Counted from the first letter of the stretch, positions 47,858-54,848 are shown. The stretch is DNA of 64,000 nt from Nitrospira sp. (GCA_005116745.1 SWDS01000002.1:444311-508310); one strand, 5' to 3'. A program made the numbers and translations. The notes: a model not told the origin generated them from the letters alone.

Positions 47858-47894
47858 CGACCCTGAGTAGACGTACATGACCGACCGCTACCAG
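47858..47894 (+). repeat. Diverged third copy of the intercassette repeat
   Basis: From CGACCC at 47858 to CTACCAG at 47894 this stretch matches the repeats at 49616 and 50476 at about 29 of 36 positions against the 49616 copy. All three encode D-P-x-x-x-x-x-T-D-R-Y-Q in one frame. At 48056-48079, about 200 bases on, there is also a partial match to the conserved pre-ATG element of the other modules (AACGTT ... CACCATG). Confidence 0.45.
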
Positions 47895-48020
47895 GGAGTC
47901 AGGACGCACATCGCGTCTGCAGGTGTCGATACTTCAGGAGAGCTCGGGCTGAGGCACGAAACGGGAATGTCCCGATCCACTGTGCGGCAGCTGGTCACTC
48001 GCTATTCGCGTAAGAGATGA
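47877..48020 (+). CDS. Possible 47-aa helix-turn-helix-like peptide
   Basis: An ATG inside the diverged repeat opens a 47-codon frame ending at TGA 48018-48020. It begins MTDRYQGVRTHI and ends with ETGMSRSTVRQLVTRYSRKR, which has the look of the second half of a helix-turn-helix with a basic tail. No ribosome site is visible. It may be a real small gene or a remnant of the protein encoded by the repeat family. Confidence 0.25.
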   Translation: MTDRYQGVRTHIASAGVDTSGELGLRHETGMSRSTVRQLVTRYSRKR

Positions 48021-48078
48021 AACCAACGACCAGGAGCATGAGTGCCATGAACGCGAACGTTATGAGGATGCTCACCAT
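47995..48078 (-). CDS. Possible 27-aa single-helix membrane peptide
   Basis: ATG at 48078 opens MVSILITFAFMALMLLVVG followed by a short polar tail and a stop at 47995-47997: one transmembrane helix. AAAGG lies 7 bases upstream. It overlaps the 47-aa frame on the opposite strand. Too short to be sure; listed because the surrounding region is rich in tiny membrane proteins. Confidence 0.25.
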   Translation of the reverse strand: MVSILITFAFMALMLLVVGFISYANSE

Positions 48079-48289
48079 GTCTATGCCTTTTGATCGAGCC
48101 AAGAACGCTTATGGAAAGATACACATGCGCATCAGTCGTATCATCGCCACCCAACAGCAGAAGACGGCGATAGGGAGCTGGTCCTAAGCAGGGGAAGTAC
48201 AAGGTGTGCGCGGAGCATCAGGAAGACTCCATCATCGCGTAGGCGTCAGAACGCCTTGCCTGATGCCCCATCCCTCGATCAACGCAACA

Positions 48290-48766
48290 CTAGCCAACCT
48301 GGATCTCAATGGCTTTCGGCTTTGCCTTCACAGATTTCGGGAGATGCACCCGAAGCATCCCGTCGTTAAAGTCCGCGGCCACCTTACTCCCATCCGCATC
48401 CTCCGGAAGTGAGAAACTGCGCACGAAGCTCCCGTAGGCGCGTTCGACCCGGTGATACTTCTTGCTCTTTTCTTCCTTCTCAAATTTCCGCTCGCCGGAA
48501 ATCGCCAGGACATCGTTCTCGACCGTGAGACGCACGTCCTCTTTCTTCATATCAGGCAATTCGGCTTTGATCAGGTATTCTTTCTCATCTTCAATAATAT
48601 CCACCAGCGGCGACCATTGAGTCACCGTCAGGGCTTCCTTTCCTCCGTTGCCCGTCGCCTCTCGACCGGCAAACAGCGTCGCCAGATGGCTTTCCAGTTC
48701 ATCCCGATCCTTGAACGGATTCCACCGAGTTCTGCTCATTGGATCCCAGCGTAAGATAGTGTTCAT
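48290..48766 (-). CDS. Hsp20/alpha-crystallin small heat-shock protein
   Basis: ATP-independent holdase of 158 aa. The N-terminus (ILRWDPMSRTRWNPFKD) is of the bacterial class A type. The alpha-crystallin domain spans about 50-145 (PLVDIIEDEKEYLIKAELPD, VENDVLAISGER, YGSFVRSFSLPEDADG, FNDGMLRVHLPK). The tail has the I-x-I/V oligomerisation motif (IEIQV). Ribosome site AAGGAG upstream. It lies 57 bases downstream of the CsbD gene on the same strand; the two are probably expressed together under stress. Confidence 0.94.
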   Translation of the reverse strand: MNTILRWDPMSRTRWNPFKDRDELESHLATLFAGREATGNGGKEALTVTQWSPLVDIIEDEKEYLIKAELPDMKKEDVRLTVENDVLAISGERKFEKEEKSKKYHRVERAYGSFVRSFSLPEDADGSKVAADFNDGMLRVHLPKSVKAKPKAIEIQVG

Positions 48767-48823
48767 GGCCTCATCTCCTTGTTGTCATAACAGTATTCGA
48801 CATCTCTGATTGATCGATTCCGG

Positions 48824-49051
48824 TCACTGGATCTTTTTCCCCGCCTTGGCCGACGGAGCCTTGTGGTACCACTGATCCGCCCACTTCATCAGCTCACGCT
48901 TCTTATCGCCATACCGTTCCTGCGCTTTGGCGACAAATCTGTCGTAGTTCCCTCCAATCTCCTGGAGATCATTGTCCGTAAACTTACCCCACTTCTCTTT
49001 GAGTTCACCTTTGAACTGCATCCATTTTCCTTTGAGTTGTTCGGCATTCAT
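48824..49051 (-). CDS. CsbD-family stress protein
   Basis: 75 aa, starting MNAEQLKGKWMQFKGELKEK, the canonical CsbD opening, with KFTDNDLQEIGGNYDRF and RYGDKKRELMKWADQW. Members are induced by general stress (sigma-B in Bacillus) and have no known biochemical function. AGGAGG precedes the ATG. First of a CsbD-Hsp20 pair. Confidence 0.92.
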   Translation of the reverse strand: MNAEQLKGKWMQFKGELKEKWGKFTDNDLQEIGGNYDRFVAKAQERYGDKKRELMKWADQWYHKAPSAKAGKKIQ

Positions 49052-49132
49052 CGCATGGTCCTCCTTATTTATAATTGACCTGAGGGCTGGGTCGTCATGC
49101 TGGAAACCACCAGATAACCCGTCACCCCTCGG

Positions 49133-49300
49133 TCACACCGGGCGGGTCGTGTGCCCCGTGATCCAATGAATCACCAGCAACACGATCCCGGTTACGAACA
49201 GCATCCACGAAATCTGCACCGCGACCGTCGAGATCCCAGCGAGATTCAGCGCACCGGCAATCAAGCCGACGACCAGGAACATCAGCGCGTAATAGAGCAT
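49133..49300 (-). CDS. DUF1328 family small membrane protein (YtjA-like)
   Basis: 55 aa from the ATG at 49300, behind GAGGAG. Two hydrophobic helices: YYALMFLVVGLIAGALNLAG and a second around WMLFVTGIVLLVIHWITG. The GLIAGALNLAGIS pattern is diagnostic of DUF1328. Role unknown; often linked to stress genes, as here with CsbD upstream of Hsp20. Confidence 0.88.
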   Translation of the reverse strand: MLYYALMFLVVGLIAGALNLAGISTVAVQISWMLFVTGIVLLVIHWITGHTTRPV

Positions 49301-49615
49301 GGGTGCTCCTCTCTGATGGAATACGGATGTGAATCGATCAGTCCTCTGCGGCATGGCCGGCGTCCTGGCCGCCTCCATCAGCAGGCCATACCACCAGACA
49401 AGCAACGAGTCAGAGAGACTGTGATGTAAACGCGGCGGAGACTGGGGAATCGGTCACGCTGGGAAGGGTCAGGAAGCGCGAGAGATGGGACAGCCAGCGG
49501 GGCTTCACACCTGACACCATCACCCTGGGCGCAATGAGGGCAGGAGTCAAGCGATATAAATTGCGTGGAATCTGAGACAAGATCGGACAGATGCTGTCGG
49601 AAGCAAGCGAGAGGT
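49301..49615. other. 315-base gap before the first cassette-like module
   Basis: No gene supported; the only open frame is antisense and has no ribosome site. Serves as upstream region of the DUF1328 gene. Confidence 0.35.
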
Positions 49616-49684
49616 TCCGACCCAAAGCAGAAGTATACGACTGACCGCTACCAGAAGAGGAGCTTATGCCGATCCGCATAAGAC
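49616..49684 (+). repeat. 69-bp intercassette repeat, copy A
   Basis: Identical at 63 of 69 positions to the copy at 50476-50544 and starting exactly 860 bases before it. Contains GACTGACCGCTACCAGAAG and ends in a hairpin CTTATGC-CGATCC-GCATAAG (7-bp perfect stem). Sits 204 bases before the GTTAG of the pre-ATG element of the PIN gene. Confidence 0.8.
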
Positions 49685-49805
49685 GACGATCTCATCGCGG
49701 TAGTGGAGCGGAACTTGTCCTGCTGCAATGGGCTAGGGCTGGCGATCGGTGCTTACCCGCCGGTTTAGGCAGAAGTGGACAATCTGCTGTAACGGGATTA
49801 TACAG

Positions 49806-49836
49806 TCTGTCTAAACATTGTTAGAGCGTACCCATG
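49806..49836 (+). repeat. attC-like 3' end in front of the PIN gene
   Basis: A GTCTAAAC-ATT-GTTAGAG block at 49809-49826 runs directly into the ATG at 49834. It parallels the element at 50666-50695 (shared TC-GTCTAAAC-TTGTTAG-CG-ACC-ATG pattern). In integron cassettes the R' box GTTRRRY sits at exactly this place relative to the next gene. A full attC stem is less clear here than at the second site. Confidence 0.5.
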
Positions 49837-50328
49837 CACGGAGTGCCAAACGACGCGGCGACGAAAAAGTTCGTGTGGGATACGTCTGCGCTTCTCAACA
49901 TCAAGGAGCCTAACGGTCAGGGATATTCACCGGGGCATAGCTTCTACAAGGACTTTTCGGACGGTTGGCTCTCCGGACCTTACTTCAACATCTATCCCGC
50001 AATCGCCGTCTTCGAGCTTCAAGCATCAGTTTCGCGCGCACATCGCGAAGGGCGAAAGATGCTTCGTGATTTCTACATTGTGAGCGAGAACTCCGTGGTC
50101 TACCCCATCGACCAGGAACTTATCTCTCGCTGCGCAGATCTCTTCGATAAGCCTGGTTTCTCAAGCCTTCGCGGCGGCGACTTGATCTTCGCCTGTATTG
50201 CACGCATTGAGGATGCCTATCTTGTAACTCTAGACAAAGGTTTTAGCCTCGTTGCCGATCACATCCGCGTTATTGATCTGAATGAGAGTCGGGACTCAGC
50301 AAAGTATCGTAACCTGTTTCGTGATTAA
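49834..50328 (+). CDS. PIN-domain protein (VapC-like ribonuclease)
   Basis: 164 aa. The four acidic residues of a PIN nuclease can be placed: D16 (FVWDTSALL), E61 (AVFELQAS), D116 (GGDLIFACIAR) and D134 (LVTLDKGF). It is longer than a typical 130-aa VapC, with an extra segment after the first strand. No antitoxin gene is visible upstream: the ATG lies 14 bases after the putative attC cut point, so the gene would be the first ORF of its cassette. The target RNA and whether it is a toxin are unknown. Confidence 0.75.
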   Translation: MHGVPNDAATKKFVWDTSALLNIKEPNGQGYSPGHSFYKDFSDGWLSGPYFNIYPAIAVFELQASVSRAHREGRKMLRDFYIVSENSVVYPIDQELISRCADLFDKPGFSSLRGGDLIFACIARIEDAYLVTLDKGFSLVADHIRVIDLNESRDSAKYRNLFRD

Positions 50329-50475
50329 ACGCGGGGTGCCGATGCGTTTTAACCAGCGGCTGGTGCGGACGTGAGAACTGGCCGTGTGTCTCGTTCAGGG
50401 CTGTGCAGGGGCCGCTTTATGGTAGTGCGATCTTGGCGCCGAACTTCAGCTTTTGGCCGTTCTGCGACCGTCATG

Positions 50476-50544
50476 TCCGACCCAAAACAGAAGTCCACGA
50501 CTGACCGCTACCAGAAGAGGGTCTGATGCCGATCCGCATAAGAC
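50476..50544 (+). repeat. 69-bp intercassette repeat, copy B
   Basis: Second copy of the repeat at 49616-49684 (6 differences). One frame reads MSDPKQKSTTDRYQKRV then stops. The terminal hairpin has one mismatch in this copy (CTGATGC with GCATAAG). It lies 148 bases after the PIN stop and 204 bases before the GTTAG at 50680. Confidence 0.8.
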
Positions 50545-50630
50545 CCGGTCATACATGTCGACGGGCCGTCAGTCATAGCACCGTCATTGATGATGGGATA
50601 TTGTTTATGATCATTGAATATGTGTTACGC

Positions 50631-50687
50631 GGCTAGAACATGGCGGATCCGGTTCTTATTTATGGTCCGCCTAAACGTTGTTAGGCC
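50631..50687 (+). repeat. Candidate attC recombination site
   Basis: About 57 bases that fold like an integron attC. GGCTAGAAC (50631-50639, R''-like) pairs with GTTGTTAGGCC (R') with one bulge, and GGCGGA (50642-50647, L'') pairs perfectly with TCCGCC (50666-50671, L'). The loop is 18 bases. The R' box GTTAGGC at 50680-50686 matches GTTRRRY. The R'' box is degenerate. The next ATG is at 50693. Confidence 0.55.
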
Positions 50688-50692
50688 GCACC

Positions 50693-50887
50693 ATGACTAT
50701 GCGTGAGCGCTTCAAAGAGCCGCAGATCAACCCGACCTGGGAACAGGTCGTCGAGCGCGAGCCACTGATGGCGTTCTCCTTTTACTTGTCCGGGCGAGTG
50801 AACGTGCTTCTCGCTCTGAAGGATGAGATCCTCGGACACCTTGATCAGGGTTTCTCTGCGGCGTGCGTCACCCTTAATAGCGCTTGA
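50693..50887 (+). pseudogene. Small cassette ORF, probably truncated
   Basis: 64 aa beginning MTMRERFKEPQINPTWEQVV with an amphipathic middle (LSGRVNVLLALKDEILGHLD) and ending abruptly in GFSAACVTLNSA. The first 55 residues look like a well-formed soluble helical protein. The last ten read like out-of-frame sequence, so a 3' truncation or frameshift is likely. Function unknown. It starts 12 bases after the attC-like cut site, as a cassette gene would. Confidence 0.45.
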
Positions 50888-51092
50888 CTCTGATGCCTAA
50901 TGCGCCCAGGGTGAACCTATGACGTACTGAGCCACGCCGACCGTCCTATCCTCGCGCGTCACATTCTCTCCCTCCCATGTCTTGCGCGACCGATTCCCTG
51001 GTCTCCGCCGCTTTTTCGCCGAATGTTCCTCGAAATCCCTGTGTCGATGCCCTGGGCCCAAGAGCTTTGATTGCTTGGGGTGGCAGAGGTGC

Positions 51093-51110
51093 CTCCACAC
51101 GGGAGTGGAG
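51093..51110. terminator. Hairpin upstream of the ErpA-like gene
   Basis: CTCCAC (51093-51098), loop ACGGGA, GTGGAG (51105-51110). No T-run. Could end transcription from the left or be part of a leader. Confidence 0.35.
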
Positions 51111-51119
51111 CTGAGGTCT

Positions 51120-51138
51120 ATTGACCACATCAGTCAAT
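51120..51138 (+). promoter_or_regulatory. Inverted repeat ATTGAC-N7-GTCAAT before the erpA-like/por operon
   Basis: Perfect 6-bp arms at 51120-51125 and 51133-51138 separated by 7 bases, 20 bases upstream of the ATG at 51158. The geometry suits a dimeric regulator, but it lies so near the ribosome site (AAAAGGAG) that it might also be an mRNA structure. Confidence 0.45.
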
Positions 51139-51157
51139 GCAGAAAAGGAGCACTGCC

Positions 51158-51478
51158 ATGATTACGATCACACCGACGGCAGAAGGAAAGATCCGAGAAC
51201 TCATGCAGGAAGAGAAAGATACGGTTGGCCTACGTGTCTACGTAAAGGGCGGTGGGTGCCATGGCTATCAGTACGGGATGGCCTTCGAGTCCGTCATGAG
51301 TGAAGACGACACCGTCATCGAGAAAGGTGACGTCAAGGTCATCATGGACTCCCAGAGCGCCCCATTGCTGGTCGGCTGCGAAGTCGATTTTCACGACAGC
51401 GTGCAAGGCTCCGGCTTTGAGATCAAGAACCCACAAGCCAAAACGACCTGTGGGTGCGGCAGTTCATTCAGCGCATAA
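51158..51478 (+). CDS. IscA/ErpA-type iron-sulfur carrier protein
   Basis: A-type carrier that delivers [Fe-S] clusters to apo-enzymes; 106 aa from the ATG at 51158 with AAAAGGAG upstream. The three conserved cysteines are visible: one in VKGGGCHGYQYGM and two in TTCGCGSSF at the C-terminus. Its position 60 bases ahead of the 2-oxoacid:ferredoxin oxidoreductase alpha subunit suggests it matures that cluster-dependent enzyme or its ferredoxin partner. Confidence 0.9.
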   Translation: MITITPTAEGKIRELMQEEKDTVGLRVYVKGGGCHGYQYGMAFESVMSEDDTVIEKGDVKVIMDSQSAPLLVGCEVDFHDSVQGSGFEIKNPQAKTTCGCGSSFSA

Positions 51479-51537
51479 CGTCCTCACACGGTGCGCCGAA
51501 TCGCCGGCCACCGCCGTTCGATAGAAAGGAACTAGCC

Positions 51538-52746
51538 ATGGACAGTACAGCCATCATCGGAACCACGAATAAGAAGGGGCAAGTCATCACCGATCCACGC
51601 GTGATGATGAACGACGCGCCTCGCACGGCGTCGTTTTTTACCGGCAGCGAAGTCATTAAGGAAGCCGTCAGGCGTGCGAACGTCGATGTAATGGTGGCCT
51701 ATCCCATCACACCTCAGAGCGAGGCAGCCGCCCTGTGCGGCGAGCTCTTTGCCGAGGGTTATATCGGCGACTATTTCCGTGGGGAAAGTGAATTTGCGGT
51801 CATGTCCCAATGCGCCGGCGCCGCCTTTGGCGGGGCCCGTGTCTTCACGACGACTGCCGGACCGGGCACGATGCGGGCCATGGAAAACTTTCCGATGTGG
51901 GCCGGATCCCGATTACCGATCCAATGTATCGTCACCTGCCGGGGCATCAATTCCCCCTTGTCGATCCAACCGGACACGATCGAGATCGCCTACCTGATGA
52001 ATACGGGCATGCTCGTCTGGCACGCGGAAACCGCGCAGGATTTCTACGACTGGATTCTCAAGGGTTATATGGTGTCGGAAGAGCCGGACGTGCATTTACC
52101 CTTGGCTCTCTGTTGCGACGGCTTCTTCGTGACCCATACGAAAGACGTCGTTGACCTGACACCCGCCGACATGTGCCTGCCGCCTTATGATCCCTATCGC
52201 TCACCCGTCCCCTGCATGGATATGGAGTGTCCCCCGGTCAGGATGATGCGCGATCCCTTCGTGATGAAGAGCAACTACATCAGCTACGCCACGCACGCGA
52301 GCTGGCAACAGGAAATCTGGGCCGCTGCGGAACGCTCGCGCAAGCACACGATCGCCTGGCTGGATGGCTTGATCGAGACAGAGGACGTCGATGCCGACAT
52401 CCTCATCGTCTCCTCAGGAACAGCCGTCTCCCAGGGGCGGGAAGCCATCCGCCTACTGGCTGATGAAGGGATTCGCGTCGGGCTGGTGAAAATCAAAACC
52501 CTACGACCATGGCCGGAGGAAGAACTTCTCGAGGCGACCAAACATGCCTCACATATCATCGTGCCTGAGTTCAATGTCATCGGATGGATGGCTAAAGAAA
52601 TCAAAGCCACGATCCCGAATAGTAAGCGAGTCGTCGCCGGACCGCGCGTCTGCGGCGGCATGACCTTGCCACCGGAAGTCATTGTGGAGGAAGTCAAGAA
52701 AGCGATCGGTATGCGATCCGGCGTATTGGCAGGACGTGGCGGATGA
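51538..52746 (+). CDS. porA: 2-oxoacid:ferredoxin oxidoreductase alpha subunit
   Basis: 402 aa from the ATG at 51538 (GAAAGGAA upstream). The pyrimidine-binding region of the TPP enzyme family is recognisable: VMVAYPITPQSEAAALCGEL, GESEFAVMSQCAGAAFGGAR and TTAGPGTMRAMENFPMWAG. The C-terminal transketolase-like domain follows (DILIVSSGTAVSQGREAIRL). It oxidises or reductively forms pyruvate or 2-oxoglutarate with CoA and ferredoxin; I cannot tell which 2-oxoacid from sequence. In autotrophs of the Nitrospira type this serves the reductive TCA cycle. Confidence 0.9.
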   Translation: MDSTAIIGTTNKKGQVITDPRVMMNDAPRTASFFTGSEVIKEAVRRANVDVMVAYPITPQSEAAALCGELFAEGYIGDYFRGESEFAVMSQCAGAAFGGARVFTTTAGPGTMRAMENFPMWAGSRLPIQCIVTCRGINSPLSIQPDTIEIAYLMNTGMLVWHAETAQDFYDWILKGYMVSEEPDVHLPLALCCDGFFVTHTKDVVDLTPADMCLPPYDPYRSPVPCMDMECPPVRMMRDPFVMKSNYISYATHASWQQEIWAAAERSRKHTIAWLDGLIETEDVDADILIVSSGTAVSQGREAIRLLADEGIRVGLVKIKTLRPWPEEELLEATKHASHIIVPEFNVIGWMAKEIKATIPNSKRVVAGPRVCGGMTLPPEVIVEEVKKAIGMRSGVLAGRGG

Positions 52747-52844
52747 ACATGCCACAGGGGCGGAACGGCGACGAAGCAGTCGGCTGCGTCAGAATGTAAC
52801 CATCACCACCGCATGTGCGGATTACAGAGAGAGCGAGGTATCCG

Positions 52845-53735
52845 ATGAGTCTTGATTATGTAAAATTCACACCAGGATTCGAATCCTTCATGCCGAAAGA
52901 ATATCGGGACATGGTGGAGCACGGGCCTTTCGGGAAGAAAACGACCGTTTCGCAGATGGGGAGTTTCAAAGAGATCCTTGAAGAGCATCCCATGTGCGCC
53001 GGCTGTGCGATGACCCTGTTCATCCGGCTTGCGATTATCGCATTCCCAAATCCCGAAGATACGATTACCGTTGGAACGGCGGGCTGTGGCCGGCTGGCGA
53101 TTTCCCAGGCGGCGATTCCGTTCGTCTACGGCAACTATGGTGACCAGAACGGCGTCGCCAGTGGGCTGTCGCGTGGATTGCGGATTCGTTTCGGCGACAA
53201 GCATAAGGATGTCGTCGTGATAGCTGGTGACGGCGGCACCGCCGACATCGGATTCCAGCAAGTTCTCCATTCCTGGTTCAGGAAAGAGCGATTCACGACG
53301 ATCATGCTGGACAATGAGGTGTACGGGAATACGGGCGGACAAGAGAGCGGCATGACGACCAGAGGGGCGGTGCTCAAGATGGCCCCGCTTGGCAAGAAAT
53401 TCGAGAAAATGGACATGGTCGCCATGGCAAAGATCGCCGGCTGCGCCTACATCGCCACCGTCGTGCCGAATAACCCGCGGCGGGTGGAAAGCTGCATCAA
53501 GAAGGCCGTGCTGATCGCTCGCGAAGTCGGTCCGACCTATATTCAGGCCTATACGTCTTGTAACATTGAGTATGCGATCCCGACCGACCAGGTGATGGCA
53601 GACGCCAAGACCGTCGAGGATGACCGGTACAAGTTTGCTGAGTATGTGAGCGAGGATGCCAAGGCGTATTTAGCCGAGCGATACGGGTACAAAGAGTTCG
53701 CCCAGAAGCCGATGGCGGCAGTCACGACGGTGTAA
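52845..53735 (+). CDS. porB: 2-oxoacid:ferredoxin oxidoreductase beta subunit
   Basis: 296 aa from the ATG at 52845, 98 bases after the alpha subunit. The TPP-binding core is clear: HPMCAGCAMTLFIRLAI, GTAGCGRLAISQ, AGDGGTADIGFQQVLHS (GDG ... ) and LDNEVYGNTGGQESG. Cysteines at CAGC and further on are candidates for the proximal [4Fe-4S] cluster. It pairs with the upstream alpha subunit to form the catalytic unit. No gamma (CoA/FGGQG domain) or ferredoxin-like delta subunit follows in this window. Confidence 0.92.
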   Translation: MSLDYVKFTPGFESFMPKEYRDMVEHGPFGKKTTVSQMGSFKEILEEHPMCAGCAMTLFIRLAIIAFPNPEDTITVGTAGCGRLAISQAAIPFVYGNYGDQNGVASGLSRGLRIRFGDKHKDVVVIAGDGGTADIGFQQVLHSWFRKERFTTIMLDNEVYGNTGGQESGMTTRGAVLKMAPLGKKFEKMDMVAMAKIAGCAYIATVVPNNPRRVESCIKKAVLIAREVGPTYIQAYTSCNIEYAIPTDQVMADAKTVEDDRYKFAEYVSEDAKAYLAERYGYKEFAQKPMAAVTTV

Positions 53736-53834
53736 TCACATGGGTGGAAGATTCCAGAAATGGCCCATACGACCCGCTCGAATCTTCCACCCGTCGGCCG
53801 TACGCCCTGTCGACGATCGAACAGGAGGGGAATC

Positions 53835-54083
53835 ATGATGGACATGCCATCAACTGACACAAGTACGAAGCCCCGCTATACACTGAGCTATGGCCTCCGG
53901 TTGGACAAAGGCACGGCAAGCGAGCTCACTCACCCGCGTGTGCCCATTCTCCTGCCCGATGGCTCGGTCGGCAGCATGACGCTGCACGTGATGAACGGCA
54001 CGGCGGATGAAATCAAGGCGCAGCTCATCGACAGCATCGACGCGTTCTTCGACATCTACGCCGATGTGTACGCCGACGTGTAA
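53835..54083 (+). CDS. Small unrecognised protein linked to porAB
   Basis: 82 aa from the ATG at 53835 with AGGAGG 6 bases upstream. Soluble, no Cys, with a beta-rich first half (KPRYTLSYGLRLDKG, RVPILLPDGSVGSMTLHVMN) and an acidic C-terminal helix (IDSIDAFFDIYADVYADV). Co-directional with porAB at a 99-base distance. It may be an accessory subunit specific to this five-subunit-type enzyme group; this is a guess from position. Confidence 0.5.
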   Translation: MMDMPSTDTSTKPRYTLSYGLRLDKGTASELTHPRVPILLPDGSVGSMTLHVMNGTADEIKAQLIDSIDAFFDIYADVYADV

Positions 54084-54158
54084 GGCTCAACCGTCCATCA
54101 CCGAGGCGTCGGTATCGCTCAAGATCCTTCCGACGTCTTTGGTAGGAGGCCCGCAATC

Positions 54159-54575
54159 ATGCAAACACTCGACATCCATCGCCCCGAGATGCCAAATCTA
54201 CAGTTCGTCCTGTTGGTCACGGCGCTCTGTACCTCTCGTCTCACCGCAATCAATATTCCTTATGCCCTCCGTGCCACGATTTTCAATCGGTGCTGGACGC
54301 TCATTCATGAAAGCCCTCCGCCCGGCAGACCAGAGGAGCGTGTCCTGGACCTCCGACCCTGGACTGAGCTCACCGTCGAGGCGATGGCAGAGACTATACG
54401 CGTGGCGTTCATAGAGGCAGGGATTCAAATCTTGGCCTGGGAACATGCACCCAGCGAGCCGACACGTACCAGCACATCTGAAGCCAAACCCCTCATCGAA
54501 CGACTCGCGCAACTGTATCCTCAGCCGCCTAAGGAAACCGATAGTGGCCAGGCTGCAGATGCTGTCCCGCGCTGA
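54159..54575 (+). CDS. Unrecognised protein downstream of porAB
   Basis: 138 aa from the ATG at 54159 with AGGAGG 9 bases upstream. Mostly helical; no signal peptide, membrane segment or cysteine motif apart from isolated Cys residues. The last 35 residues look disordered (PSEPTRTSTSEAKPL). It ends the por cluster; an accessory role is inferred only from position. Confidence 0.45.
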   Translation: MQTLDIHRPEMPNLQFVLLVTALCTSRLTAINIPYALRATIFNRCWTLIHESPPPGRPEERVLDLRPWTELTVEAMAETIRVAFIEAGIQILAWEHAPSEPTRTSTSEAKPLIERLAQLYPQPPKETDSGQAADAVPR

Positions 54576-54636
54576 CAGATCTGCGACCTGCGAAATCTCT
54601 CACCTCATCTACGACATGACTTCCATTGATCCACCG

Positions 54637-54815
54637 TTACCACGCATAGGTCTCCGGTGCGGCCCCACCGGGGCCGGCGAAAAGATTGTCCAGCTTCTTC
54701 AAGGTCTCGCGACTAAGCGAGAGGCTCAGGGCCCGCATGGCTCCCTCCAGCTGTTCAACACTATTCACAACACCCCTGTTTCTGGGGATGTCGTCGCTAT
54801 TGCAAAGCGGCGTAT
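54637..54815 (-). pseudogene. Aldo/keto reductase, 3' remnant
   Basis: On the minus strand the last ~48 codons before a TAA at 54637-54639 read VVNSVEQLEGAMRALSLSLS then ETLKKLDNLFAGPGGAAPE and TYAW, the characteristic C-terminus of one aldo/keto reductase subgroup (LDxxFPGPGGxAPExYAW). The catalytic barrel is absent and upstream sequence runs into tRNA-Ser. The left limit is certain; the right limit is approximate. Confidence 0.7.
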
Positions 54816-54848
54816 AAGTATGTGATTATTCGCGGTCTTTTGGCCAAC

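Noticed and set aside
49664-49684. dif or pdif (XerCD) site in the repeat, suggested by TTATGC-N6-GCATAA
   Set aside because: dif arms read CATAA-N6-TTATG; here the arms point the other way and the flanking bases do not fit.
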